A DNA stretch of 9,577 bases, from NCBI GenBank assembly GCA_017646225.1, contig JAGCMZ010000241.1, forward strand, positions 1 to 9,577. Reading direction: 5' to 3'. Shown here in pieces: positions 1 through 8,215 of this stretch. How positions within the stretch are numbered: the stretch's first letter is position 1; every line of letters starts with the position of its first letter. The notes below the pieces were generated by a model. It was not told the origin of the DNA. It saw only the letters and a list, made by a program, of their open reading frames with translations, and searched no databases. Origin of the DNA: Paludibacteraceae bacterium. GTDB taxonomy: Bacteria; Bacteroidota; Bacteroidia; Bacteroidales; Paludibacteraceae. The position numbers and the translations under genes are program-made.

Positions 1-1
1 A

Positions 2-3000
2 CTTACCCACAACACCGCCTACTATGTTAAAGCTTACGCCAGCACAGGCGCTGGCACTACCTATACCGATGCGGTTGAGGTAGAAACTTTACCTTTATAT
101 GCTACTTACGAAATTAGAGGTAGCTTTGATGGTAACGATTGGCCTTCTGTTAATAAATGTACCGTTTTGGAGGGTAGCACTGATTGTTGCAGCATTACCA
201 AAGAATTGGCTGCCAACACCACGTACGAATACAAATTTGTACTTACCAACAGCAGTGTAACCGAAGACTGGTTTGGTAATAGTGGCACCATGGATGCGGG
301 TAACTGCACCGGTTGGACTTTTGATACCAATAACAATGATAATTGTAAAATTACCACTACCCTAGCAGGCGAATACATCTTTAGCATGTGCTACAAGGAG
401 GGTCATGGATACCAAGTATCGGTTACCTACCCTACTCCTGTTTGCGACGAGGTAAACGAGTGCATTGTACCAGGTCAAACCCTTTACTTGCAACCCAATG
501 CAAACTGGAAAGAAGCAAGCGCTCGCTTTGCCGCCTACTTCTTTAATAACTGTACCACCCAAAATACTTGGGTAAACATGACCGATGCCGATAAAGACGG
601 CATTTACGAATGTGCCGTACCAGAAGGCAACTGGTTGAACCTTATTTTCTGCCGTATGAATCCTGCATCGGCAGAAAACAATTGGAATGATGGGGTAAAA
701 TGGAATCAAACGGCCGACTTAAGCGCATCTTGCGGATACGACTTGTTTGTAATGCCCGAAAATGTATGGGACAATGCAGACGATAGCAACTGGACCTACC
801 AAATACCTGACGTTAAAGGTGCCTACATTGCCGCTACTAGAAATATCACCACAGTTTGCAGCAATGACCTTTCGCGTTTTGCCTCGCTTTATGTACACAA
901 AACAGGCGAAGAAGATGCCGAAAACGAGGGCTACGAAGTAAAATCGTACCAATGGAAATACAGCACTAATGGCACAAGTTGGAGCAATTATACCCCCGAT
1001 GAGGCTACCGAATATGGGGTTAAAGGCAAAAATAACAACATTCGTACCTACCAAACGGGCCACTATCGTTGCGATATTACGTTGAGCAATGGAACCGATA
1101 GCAAGGTATTGCAATCGAACGTAATTGAGGTAACTGCTGCTACCAATTGCACCAATACCATTGAGGATAGAGGTATGTTCTTCCCTGTTTTCTACATTAC
1201 CACTACCGAAAACTTCCCTATTTGTAGTGAAAGCTATAACAGTGTGTGTGGCGAAGCCATGAAAGCCAAACGCACTGTTGATGTTAAGATGTATAATAAA
1301 GGTGATTTGTGCTACGACCGTAAAGCGCGTATGAACATTAGAGGCTCATCGAGCATGAACTTTGACAAAAAATCGTACGCCTTTGTTGGGGGTAAAGCCG
1401 ATGCCAAAGTGGGCGGCGATGTTAAAACAGACGAACTAAGCTTTTTTGGCCTACCCGAACACAAAGATTGGGTACTTTATGCTGCTTATGCCGATGCTAG
1501 TATGATACGCAACGTGCTAGCTATGCAAGCTTATGGCACCATGACGGGTATGTGGAGTTGCCACACCCAATATGTAAACGTGTATATAGATGGCAAATAT
1601 GCAGGTGCCTACGTATTTATGGAAAAACCATCGTACGGACCTGGTCGTGTTATGGTAAACGAAGATAACGGCTACCTATTTGGATTTGACAAAACAGCCA
1701 CTGTAGACCGTTTTGAAAGCACAGACAATAGCATAGATGCCAAAAAGAGTACGTTTGTAAGTATGTATTCGGGCAAAAGCGACATTGAAAGCTACGACAC
1801 TAAATTTGACCAACGCTTTGAAATTGAATACCCCGAACGCGAAAAAATTGCCTTTGACGACGACGAAAACTTGGTAAACGAACAAGCTTGGACCAACAAG
1901 GTAAATACCCTTAAAGCCCGTATCAACGAGTTTGAACAAGCCTTGTCCGAGAAAAACTACGGCAGGGTACGCGAGGTTATTGACTACCAAACCTGGGCAG
2001 ATTGGTTTATTATGGTAGAGTTCTGCAAAAACCTAGATGGATTCCGTGCTTCTAACTGGTTTATTATAGAAAACACAGGGGCTCCTATCAAGGCATCGCC
2101 CATTTGGGACTTTGAGCTATCCTTTGGCAATACAGCCCCTAATTCTAACATAGCCGAAAGCACCAGCGGTTGGCTACACGAACAAGACGGCATGCACACC
2201 GACGGTTTCCCCATTCCATTCTGGTTTAACGGCATAGGAGCTACCAATGCTAATACAGGCGACAAAGGTGGCACAGGTTGGACCATTAACGAAGGTGTAG
2301 GGTTTGGCGGTTTGCTAAAAGACCCTTGCTTTAGAGAAATGGTCAAAGAGCGTTGGGCCATTCACACGGCACCAGGTGGAGGTATCCATGAACTTATTTC
2401 TTACGTAGACAAGCAAGACAACTCCATAGATCTTACCAGACTACTAGAGGCAGAAGAGGAACGCTGGCCAGCCGCTAGCCGTGGTCAAATGGGCTACGAC
2501 GCACAACCAACATGGGATAAACAATGGATTGCCGTACGCGATTGGGTTTCAAAACGCAAAGATGCTATGAATACCCTTATTAGCAGTTGGAACTTGGGTT
2601 ATGTACATGCCATGATTAAAGACTCTAAGCCAAGCGATTGGGTTACACAAACAGCTACCAAAACAAATGGCGTAGATGTGTACACCTTTGACGAAGGCAG
2701 AGAAAGTTTGGTATTGGTAGGCTATACCAAGGCTACCAACGACCCCGATGGTCCTGGTTTGGAAAACGACATGCAAGCTGCTACCATGTGGAAGTTCTAC
2801 CCCTCTACCTTAGATTTAACTGCAGAAGAGTTAGATGCACTAGAACTTGCAGACTGGAAGCTTATTTCGAGCAGCAACCTATACTACCTACCTGCGCTTA
2901 GCGAGGCAGAAAATGGCTACTACAAGGTAGAAGGTCCTCTTTGTGGTGTAAACATGGCATCTACCTATATGCGCATTAAAGTAACCCCAACATGCGAGCA

Positions 3001-6000
3001 AAGCGACTGTAACAGCTACTGGTACCGCATTAAACTAACCGACAAACAAACAGGCGATGTATTCTATTCGGCTGCCATTAAAGGAGTAGACGGCACAGCG
3101 CTAGGCACACTAACCATTCCTTGCCAAGGCGAGTTTGATTATGTAATAGAAAGCAAACACGGTGCTACCTATTGGACAGCTATGGATGGCAAAGAAAGCG
3201 TGCTATCGGCTGCATCGTTTAGAGGGGCTACCACCCTACAAGTAGAGCTGCTTAACTGCAAGGCCAGCAAACTAGCTGACGAGGTAGCAGCCAGATTTAC
3301 CCCTGCTACAGAAGGTGTTACACCTTACTACCAAGTAGCCTTTTACTACGGTGGCGAATTATTGGCCGGTGTAACATCGCTAGAAGGAGAGTCGGGCATT
3401 ACCAATAACCAAAATAAAGTAGTTGACCAATTACATTTCCCTGTGGGCACCACCTATGTTATTTATCGTCGCGATAATAACAAAACCTACGATGCACGCT
3501 ACAGCTGCATTGCCGACCAAAACTACGTGCCCAGTGAATATACCAATTTAGCAGAAAACCAAAACGTTACTGCTACCCTTAGCGTAAACGAAAAAGGCGA
3601 ACCTAGTCTTACTTACCAAGTAATTACGCAAGAAAGCAACTACTGGATTTCTACCCCATTTGCAGGTCACAAAGGCTTTGATGGTGGCGAACAAAACAAA
3701 CAACACAAATCGGACGGCAAAGACAACAACACCATGTTTGTTGTTGACTGCCAAGGTGTACAAGGGGGCGCACAAGGCGACTATTACTTGTACAAATACA
3801 TGGAAAAAGAAAACACTTGGAGCGGCAACTTAGCCCAAGCTGGAGTTAAAGACGGCAATAACGGAGATGTAGAAGTAGCCACCAATGCCGATGAGTACGG
3901 TTTCCATAATGGAGACAATATGCACAGCGTTTGGGTACGTTGGTTGTTCAACTCCGAACAAGGCAAATTGTACATTCACCACGTACACAACCTACAACTA
4001 GAATGCAAAGATAACCAAGGCAATATTACACGCGTTAAACCTACCACAAGCAATACCGCTACAGGTATGCTTACCTTTAGCGTAAACGACCTTACCAACG
4101 TGGCCAGCTACCGCATTGTAGCGGACCATCCACACGGCAATGGAGCCTTTGAGGTACAACCTTGGGGAGCCGATTATCATCCTGTTATGACCAACTTGGG
4201 CAGTGCTGTATTTACCTATAACTACGCCCAAAACTGCTTAAGCGTAGAATATTCTGATATTGCTTTATTAAGCATTCCTTGCCAAGAAGATGGCATTCGC
4301 ATCAACGGCGATGGCAGAGTAGAAGTAACCGTTAACAACATAGGTACCCTAGATGCCTTAGAAGGTTCGTACACCGTAGTGGTAACCAACCATGCCACCA
4401 AACTAACCATGCGTGGCACGGGTACTAACTTTGCAGGCAAAGCTCTAGCACCAGCAGAAACCGAGGTGTTTACCTCTACCGAGGTTATAACAGGAACATA
4501 TTACTTAGAAGCCAAATTGTACTATGGTACACAGCTTATGAGTAGTTGCTCGTTGGCCGATTTGGATTGCGAATATGTAGTTGCCGATACGGTTAGATAC
4601 ACCGTAGATGCTAACCTAGGATTGGATTACCAAGACCCTTGTACCCTTACCTTTGGATCGTTAGAAAATGCCCTAATCCACTTAAAAGGCACTCCTAAAT
4701 TTATAAAAGGTGGCAGTTTGGCATATCCTGTAGTAATGGAAGTGGCCTATAGTAGCACCACCTACCAAGGCACACGCAAAGCAGGGGTTTCGGGCGGCGG
4801 CACCGAATCCGAAAATGCCATGGCGCTTATCATCGACAACTTTAACCAACTGGATGCTACCCATCCGCTTATTATTCGCGCAGCCGATCCAAAGGCGCAA
4901 CCTTGGGTACAACACGTTATTATTCGTAACGCACGCAACATTACGTTAGATGGGCTATTTATGGTATCGGACGTTACAGGTACCATAAAAGACAACGCCC
5001 TAGAAATAGACATCAACAACTCTAAATGGGATATGATTCCTATGGCTGCCATAAAAGATGCCAACATTGTGGTTAAAAACAGTACCATTGGTTCTAGTGG
5101 TTTTACGGGCTTACATGCATCGGGCTACGATGGCATTACCTTTATTAATAACAACTTTGAGGCCGTATTTGATGGCAAAGACGGTAACGCCACAACCTGG
5201 GGCGCATCGGCTAAGTTTATTCGTTGCAAAAACATTAAGTTTATGCGCAACAACTTCCGTGGCGACCACGCTACCCTAGTTTGGTTGCAAGAAAGTACCG
5301 ATGCCGTGTTTATGAACAACGTGTTCTGGAACACCAACCAATACCAAGGCCGTTGCGCCGCCATTCGTTTGGTAAGCCAATTTGGTTTGCCCGTAAGCAA
5401 CATGGGCTTTTACTACAACACCTTGTACCTAGCCGATAGCGAAGTAAATGCTTACAAATACGACTTTTTACACTTTGGCCAACAACACTCAAGCATTGGT
5501 CATTACCCAGATAGCTACACCAACATTGAGTTTATGTACAACAATGCGTATAGCTACGATACCGATATACCAGGACGTAATACCGATGCAGAAGCATTCC
5601 TAGGCATTGATATCGACGAAAAATTCCCCAATTTCTGTCATAACAACTTCTGGAGTGAATACGACCAAAAAGAATTTGAAAATTCTAATTCATACAACTG
5701 GTTCTCTGCATTTACCTTTGGTTGCAACCAAGACATGATTAACGTGCGCGATCAGTTGTGCCAAACCACAGCAACAGGCCCTGCATCGCTAATTGTTCGT
5801 GGCAACGAACTAAACATTGGTGTACGTCCAGAATCAGCTTTGGCAACCCAACTTACTGCCAACAAGCACAACCACGACCGCTACTTAGCAGAACGTCCCG
5901 AAGAAGGCAAAGAGTGGACCCTAGGTGCATACCAAATGGGCCAAGAAAAAGAAACCCAAACCATTATTTGGCAAGGGGTAGCTAGTTCCGACTGGGACGA

Positions 6001-7693
6001 CCGTAACAACTGGATTGACAAAGAAACCGGCATGCGTCTTAACTGTTTGAATGTTTTATCGAAAGATTTAGTTGCCATTATTCCTGCCGAGTTCTCTACC
6101 AACTATCCACGTCCTGCCGAAGGCATTAGAAACTGGCCAAAAATACCCGATAACTTTGCAGATGGCCGTACCAATATGGACTATAACGAACACGTATCGG
6201 CTGGCCTAGGCGTAGCAAAAGAAGCAAGCGAAATTACCCAATACGTAAAAACCATCATTATGGAATATGGTTCGGGTATTCAGGGTGTAGAACGCTTGGT
6301 AAGTAACGCAGGTAGCAAAGAAGAAGTGCGCCACTACGACGAGGTTACCTACGAATTTAACATGCAACGTAGCCAATGGGTATTGGTAGGCACGGTGGTT
6401 AAAAAAGCCGATGCTAAAGCAGACGGAGGCTATCGTAACGTTATATCGGGCGACTATTACATTGCCAACCACGAACCCCACGTTTACATGCACCAAGCGG
6501 TAATAGACCCATCAACTGGGCAGGCCGATTGGGCAGCATCGTTCCCCGATTTGGATGTAGAAGTACCTGCTAATAAAGTATTTGCTATTCAAATACCCGA
6601 CCAATACGGTCCTAACAAACTAACAGCAGCTCGCTATTATCGTAAAGATCCAGATGCTAGCAAAAAACTATTGGGCAGCAAACCATGGGCTTATAGCTTT
6701 ACGGGTAGATATGTAAACGAAAGCGAATTGCCCATTTACACCGATTTAGAGGTAGGTCGTCCTAACCTACTTAATAACAGCTACCCCATGAACATTGATG
6801 CGCGCATCTTAGAAAGCCAAGCAGGTAGCGTCTTGCTATACGATTACACCAAAAAATCGTTTGGTAACATTACGGGCGATGGTTTGATTAAACCCCAACA
6901 CGGTTTTGTTATTCAGCCCACCGCATCGGTTATTAAACTTACCCCCGATATGATGGTGGGTGGCGATACCAAATCGCGCTCGGTAGAGCAAGAAAAGCCC
7001 TTGTTTGTGTTGCAAGTAAACAAGGCCAACTCTACGGGTGGCGAGGCTAGTACTGCGCACATTGTGTACGATGCCCTAACAGAAGGCTTGACACCTGCTA
7101 CACTGGATACACGTAAAGTATGGTCGTACAACAGCAGTACACCCGATGTATACATACTAATGTACGATGAGGCTTACCAACGACTACACATTGGCAACAA
7201 TACCCAAACCATTGCCTTGGGCATATCGTTACAAGAGGACATGCCTATTAGTTTCCAAAAAGCAAGCAACAATGGCTTTAACCTAATGACCTTGGTAGAT
7301 GCCCAAACAGGCAAAGAGTACAACTTGCTAGGCAATGATAAAATTATTATTGAAGACCTAACCAAAGGCAAAACAGAAGGTAGGTTCTTCCTTAACCTAT
7401 CGGTTGATAACGACTATGTAGTAGACAAGGACGAGGTAACCACTCAAGTAGAAGATATAACCGATACACAAAGCATTCAACTTTACGTACAAGACGGCAG
7501 CACCATTAGCATTACCACCACACAAGGTGAATTGAAAACCGTTTACGTAAGCGATATAACCGGTAGAACACAAACCTATAACGTACACGGAACGCACGTT
7601 AAGATAAGGCCACCAGTGGCAAATGGTGTGTACACCGTTAGGGTTATTGGCGATGAAACATCACGTATCGAAAAAGTAATTTTAAACAAATAA
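2..7693 (+). CDS. Giant T9SS-secreted surface protein with CotH kinase-fold domain and parallel beta-helix (5'-truncated by window)
   Basis: The frame is open from the first complete codon (position 2) to TAA at 7691-7693, giving 2563 visible codons, so the start lies upstream. Numbering below counts codon 2-4 as residue 1. Residues 1-31 resemble the end of a fibronectin-III domain. About 33-144 and 153-265 are carbohydrate-binding-like beta modules (second: LYLQPNANW, FCRMNP, KWNQTADL). About 273-380 is Ig-like. About 393-863 is a CotH-type domain with IRGSSS, DKKSYAF, YVNVYIDGKYAGAYVFMEK, NLDGF and WDFELSFGN. About 864-1410 is beta-rich and unassigned. About 1413-1523 is CARDB-like. About 1545-1970 is a right-handed beta-helix with Asn-rich turns. 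Residues 1989-2004 carry W-x-G...DW...NW. About 2250-2475 resembles the beta-sandwich found before sorting signals, and 2492-2563 is the T9SS sorting domain. It should be exported by Sec, then across the outer membrane and anchored on the surface or released. Substrate and partner are unknown; the kinase role rests on family resemblance. Confidence 0.95.
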   Translation, partial: LTHNTAYYVKAYASTGAGTTYTDAVEVETLPLYATYEIRGSFDGNDWPSVNKCTVLEGSTDCCSITKELAANTTYEYKFVLTNSSVTEDWFGNSGTMDAGNCTGWTFDTNNNDNCKITTTLAGEYIFSMCYKEGHGYQVSVTYPTPVCDEVNECIVPGQTLYLQPNANWKEASARFAAYFFNNCTTQNTWVNMTDADKDGIYECAVPEGNWLNLIFCRMNPASAENNWNDGVKWNQTADLSASCGYDLFVMPENVWDNADDSNWTYQIPDVKGAYIAATRNITTVCSNDLSRFASLYVHKTGEEDAENEGYEVKSYQWKYSTNGTSWSNYTPDEATEYGVKGKNNNIRTYQTGHYRCDITLSNGTDSKVLQSNVIEVTAATNCTNTIEDRGMFFPVFYITTTENFPICSESYNSVCGEAMKAKRTVDVKMYNKGDLCYDRKARMNIRGSSSMNFDKKSYAFVGGKADAKVGGDVKTDELSFFGLPEHKDWVLYAAYADASMIRNVLAMQAYGTMTGMWSCHTQYVNVYIDGKYAGAYVFMEKPSYGPGRVMVNEDNGYLFGFDKTATVDRFESTDNSIDAKKSTFVSMYSGKSDIESYDTKFDQRFEIEYPEREKIAFDDDENLVNEQAWTNKVNTLKARINEFEQALSEKNYGRVREVIDYQTWADWFIMVEFCKNLDGFRASNWFIIENTGAPIKASPIWDFELSFGNTAPNSNIAESTSGWLHEQDGMHTDGFPIPFWFNGIGATNANTGDKGGTGWTINEGVGFGGLLKDPCFREMVKERWAIHTAPGGGIHELISYVDKQDNSIDLTRLLEAEEERWPAASRGQMGYDAQPTWDKQWIAVRDWVSKRKDAMNTLISSWNLGYVHAMIKDSKPSDWVTQTATKTNGVDVYTFDEGRESLVLVGYTKATNDPDGPGLENDMQAATMWKFYPSTLDLTAEELDALELADWKLISSSNLYYLPALSEAENGYYKVEGPLCGVNMASTYMRIKVTPTCEQSDCNSYWYRIKLTDKQTGDVFYSAAIKGVDGTALGTLTIPCQGEFDYVIESKHGATYWTAMDGKESVLSAASFRGATTLQVELLNCKASKLADEVAARFTPATEGVTPYYQVAFYYGGELLAGVTSLEGESGITNNQNKVVDQLHFPVGTTYVIYRRDNNKTYDARYSCIADQNYVPSEYTNLAENQNVTATLSVNEKGEPSLTYQVITQESNYWISTPFAGHKGFDGGEQNKQHKSDGKDNNTMFVVDCQGVQGGAQGDYYLYKYMEKENTWSGNLAQAGVKDGNNGDVEVATNADEYGFHNGDNMHSVWVRWLFNSEQGKLYIHHVHNLQLECKDNQGNITRVKPTTSNTATGMLTFSVNDLTNVASYRIVADHPHGNGAFEVQPWGADYHPVMTNLGSAVFTYNYAQNCLSVEYSDIALLSIPCQEDGIRINGDGRVEVTVNNIGTLDALEGSYTVVVTNHATKLTMRGTGTNFAGKALAPAETEVFTSTEVITGTYYLEAKLYYGTQLMSSCSLADLDCEYVVADTVRYTVDANLGLDYQDPCTLTFGSLENALIHLKGTPKFIKGGSLAYPVVMEVAYSSTTYQGTRKAGVSGGGTESENAMALIIDNFNQLDATHPLIIRAADPKAQPWVQHVIIRNARNITLDGLFMVSDVTGTIKDNALEIDINNSKWDMIPMAAIKDANIVVKNSTIGSSGFTGLHASGYDGITFINNNFEAVFDGKDGNATTWGASAKFIRCKNIKFMRNNFRGDHATLVWLQESTDAVFMNNVFWNTNQYQGRCAAIRLVSQFGLPVSNMGFYYNTLYLADSEVNAYKYDFLHFGQQHSSIGHYPDSYTNIEFMYNNAYSYDTDIPGRNTDAEAFLGIDIDEKFPNFCHNNFWSEYDQKEFENSNSYNWFSAFTFGCNQDMINVRDQLCQTTATGPASLIVRGNELNIGVRPESALATQLTANKHNHDRYLAERPEEGKEWTLGAYQMGQEKETQTIIWQGVASSDWDDRNNWIDKETGMRLNCLNVLSKDLVAIIPAEFSTNYPRPAEGIRNWPKIPDNFADGRTNMDYNEHVSAGLGVAKEASEITQYVKTIIMEYGSGIQGVERLVSNAGSKEEVRHYDEVTYEFNMQRSQWVLVGTVVKKADAKADGGYRNVISGDYYIANHEPHVYMHQAVIDPSTGQADWAASFPDLDVEVPANKVFAIQIPDQYGPNKLTAARYYRKDPDASKKLLGSKPWAYSFTGRYVNESELPIYTDLEVGRPNLLNNSYPMNIDARILESQAGSVLLYDYTKKSFGNITGDGLIKPQHGFVIQPTASVIKLTPDMMVGGDTKSRSVEQEKPLFVLQVNKANSTGGEASTAHIVYDALTEGLTPATLDTRKVWSYNSSTPDVYILMYDEAYQRLHIGNNTQTIALGISLQEDMPISFQKASNNGFNLMTLVDAQTGKEYNLLGNDKIIIEDLTKGKTEGRFFLNLSVDNDYVVDKDEVTTQVEDITDTQSIQLYVQDGSTISITTTQGELKTVYVSDITGRTQTYNVHGTHVKIRPPVANGVYTVRVIGDETSRIEKVILNK
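1178..2591 (+). other. CotH kinase-fold domain within the giant protein
   Basis: This segment matches the CotH family, whose founding member is a Bacillus spore-coat protein kinase. Visible hallmarks are the IRGSSS strand, the K-K-S-Y motif after it, DWVLYAAYADASMIRN, the strand VNVYIDGKYAGAYVFMEK, FEIEYPE, KNLDGFRASNWF, and SPIWDFELSFGN followed by DPCFREMVKERW and a helical end. The Asp of NLDG (codon 2036-2038) and the first Asp of WDFE (codon 2108-2110) are 24 residues apart. That is close to the spacing I recall for the two essential aspartates of Bacillus CotH (228 and 251). The usual second acidic residue of W-D-F/Y-D is Glu here. An insertion of about 25 Gly/Asn/Thr-rich residues separates PFWFNGI from LLKDP. 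Fold assignment is strong; activity is inferred. Confidence 0.88.
4634..5911 (+). other. Right-handed parallel beta-helix domain within the giant protein
   Basis: The segment shows short repeated strand-turn units of 20-30 residues with asparagine-rich turns: PLIIRAADP, HVIIRNARNITLDG, NIVVKNSTI, ITFINNNF, IKFMRNNF, AVFMNNVFWN, GFYYNTLYL, IEFMYNNAY. This pattern is typical of pectate-lyase-like parallel beta-helices in secreted Bacteroidota proteins, where it serves as a glycan-binding or lyase scaffold or as a stalk. I see no obvious catalytic signature of a named polysaccharide lyase family, so an enzymatic role is not claimed. The entry into the helix (FGSLENALIHLKGTP) resembles the N-terminal cap region of such domains. 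Confidence 0.75.
7475..7690 (+). other. T9SS type A C-terminal sorting domain
   Basis: The last 72 residues before the stop have the standard type A layout: a first strand (IQLYVQDGSTISI), a middle K-T-V-Y-V-S-D-I-T-G-R strand-turn, then a P-x-x-N-G-V-Y-T-V-R-V hairpin and the terminal EKVILNK. In characterised systems this domain directs outer-membrane translocation by the type IX machinery and is removed by the PorU-type sortase as the cargo is attached to anionic lipopolysaccharide or released. Length and motif order are normal for the family. Confidence 0.93.
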
Positions 7694-7697
7694 GGCC

Positions 7698-8129
7698 ATG
7701 AGAAAGTTAGTTTTTATTGTATGTTTGTTGACCTTAGTTGTTAACGCTTGGGCTGTTAAATTACCTAACGACCCTTATTACAGATTTGGTGAAATTGCAG
7801 AAACCGAAGGTTCTGTTCTTCCAACAGGAGTACAAATTGCCAACAACTCTACCATGGGTACAGCAGTTTACTCTAGTTGTTATTATCCCAACGGCGAGGA
7901 TGAACAATGTTCTACTTGCTGCACCAGTATTTTTGACTGTGAAATGTTGGTTGACGACGAACAAATAGACGAATGCGAAACCAACTACGGTAAATGTATG
8001 GACTACTGCATGGGAACCTCCTTGCCTTTGGATGCTTCGCACCTGCTTTTGGCTTTGATGATAATAGCATATGCTTGTTTTTGCTATGTGCGCAACAAAA
8101 GAAAACAAAACCAACTAGCTTCAGCATAA
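7698..8129 (+). CDS. Small cysteine-rich membrane-anchored protein with putative sorting-type C-terminal tail
   Basis: I do not recognise this 143-residue protein as a named family. It starts at ATG 7698, four bases after the giant gene's stop, so the two are probably co-transcribed and perhaps translationally coupled; no separate promoter fits in the gap. Residues 1-19 form a signal peptide (MRK, hydrophobic core, N-A-W-A cleavage site). The lone Cys9 lies inside the hydrophobic core and is not a lipobox. The ectodomain has eight cysteines (61, 71, 74, 75, 81, 93, 100, 104) in an acidic stretch, enough for four disulfides. Residues 110-112 are Pro-Leu-Asp, followed by one membrane segment (about 113-131) and the basic tail RNKRK. 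This three-part ending resembles PID-CTERM and similar sorting tails of Bacteroidota. A plain type I membrane anchor is the alternative. A hairpin terminator follows. Confidence 0.88.
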   Translation: MRKLVFIVCLLTLVVNAWAVKLPNDPYYRFGEIAETEGSVLPTGVQIANNSTMGTAVYSSCYYPNGEDEQCSTCCTSIFDCEMLVDDEQIDECETNYGKCMDYCMGTSLPLDASHLLLALMIIAYACFCYVRNKRKQNQLASA

Positions 8130-8153
8130 CAAGTATGCCTCTACCTAAAGTAT

Positions 8154-8195
8154 AAAAAGTTTTTCGGGCAACTCCGAAAAACTTTTTGTATTTTT
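8154..8195 (+). terminator. Intrinsic terminator after the surface-protein operon
   Basis: AAAAAGTTTTTCGG (8154-8167) and CCGAAAAACTTTTT (8174-8187) are perfect reverse complements around a 6-base loop (GCAACT). The stem can be lengthened by three pairs including one G-U wobble (8151-8153 with 8188-8190). The right arm ends in a T-run and a second T-run follows at 8191-8195. Because the left arm begins with an A-run, the structure could also terminate transcription arriving from the right. It closes the unit containing the giant gene and the small cysteine-rich gene and insulates murF from it. Confidence 0.85.
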
Positions 8196-8196
8196 G
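8189..8196 (+). promoter_or_regulatory. Putative Bacteroidota-type -7 promoter box for murF
   Basis: TATTTTTG matches the TAnnTTTG -7 consensus of the primary sigma factor in Bacteroidota. It lies 19 bases before the murF ATG, implying a very short 5' leader of roughly 10-15 bases. I see no good -33 TTTG at the usual distance; that region is occupied by the terminator hairpin. T-rich terminator tails can mimic this motif, so confidence is moderate. No Shine-Dalgarno sequence is seen before the ATG, which is normal for this phylum. Confidence 0.5.
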
Positions 8197-8215
8197 TGCC
8201 AATACTATTATTACC

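Noticed and set aside
167..169. TTG as start codon of the giant protein
   Set aside because: The frame is open to position 2 and the residues before it continue a fibronectin-III-like domain, so this is an internal Leu codon and the gene is cut by the window edge.
5058..5279. Alternative + strand frame inside the beta-helix region
   Set aside because: It lies wholly within the giant gene in another frame, with low-complexity composition and no recognisable product.
7698..7760. Lipoprotein signal in the small cysteine-rich protein
   Set aside because: The only cysteine in the leader (residue 9) is within the hydrophobic core with no lipobox around it; N-A-W-A fits ordinary signal peptidase I cleavage.
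7738..7968. Second + strand frame overlapping the small cysteine-rich gene
   Set aside because: The overlapped gene has a clear signal peptide, membrane tail and stop before the terminator; this frame has none of these.
7908..8012. Zinc ribbon or iron-sulfur site in the small protein
   Set aside because: Cysteine spacing (C-x2-C-C-x5-C-x11-C-x6-C-x3-C) does not match a known metal site, and an exported protein more likely forms disulfides.
8186..8215. N-terminal extension of MurF from TTG at 8186
   Set aside because: It starts in the right arm of the terminator hairpin, and MurF homology begins at the ATG at 8216.
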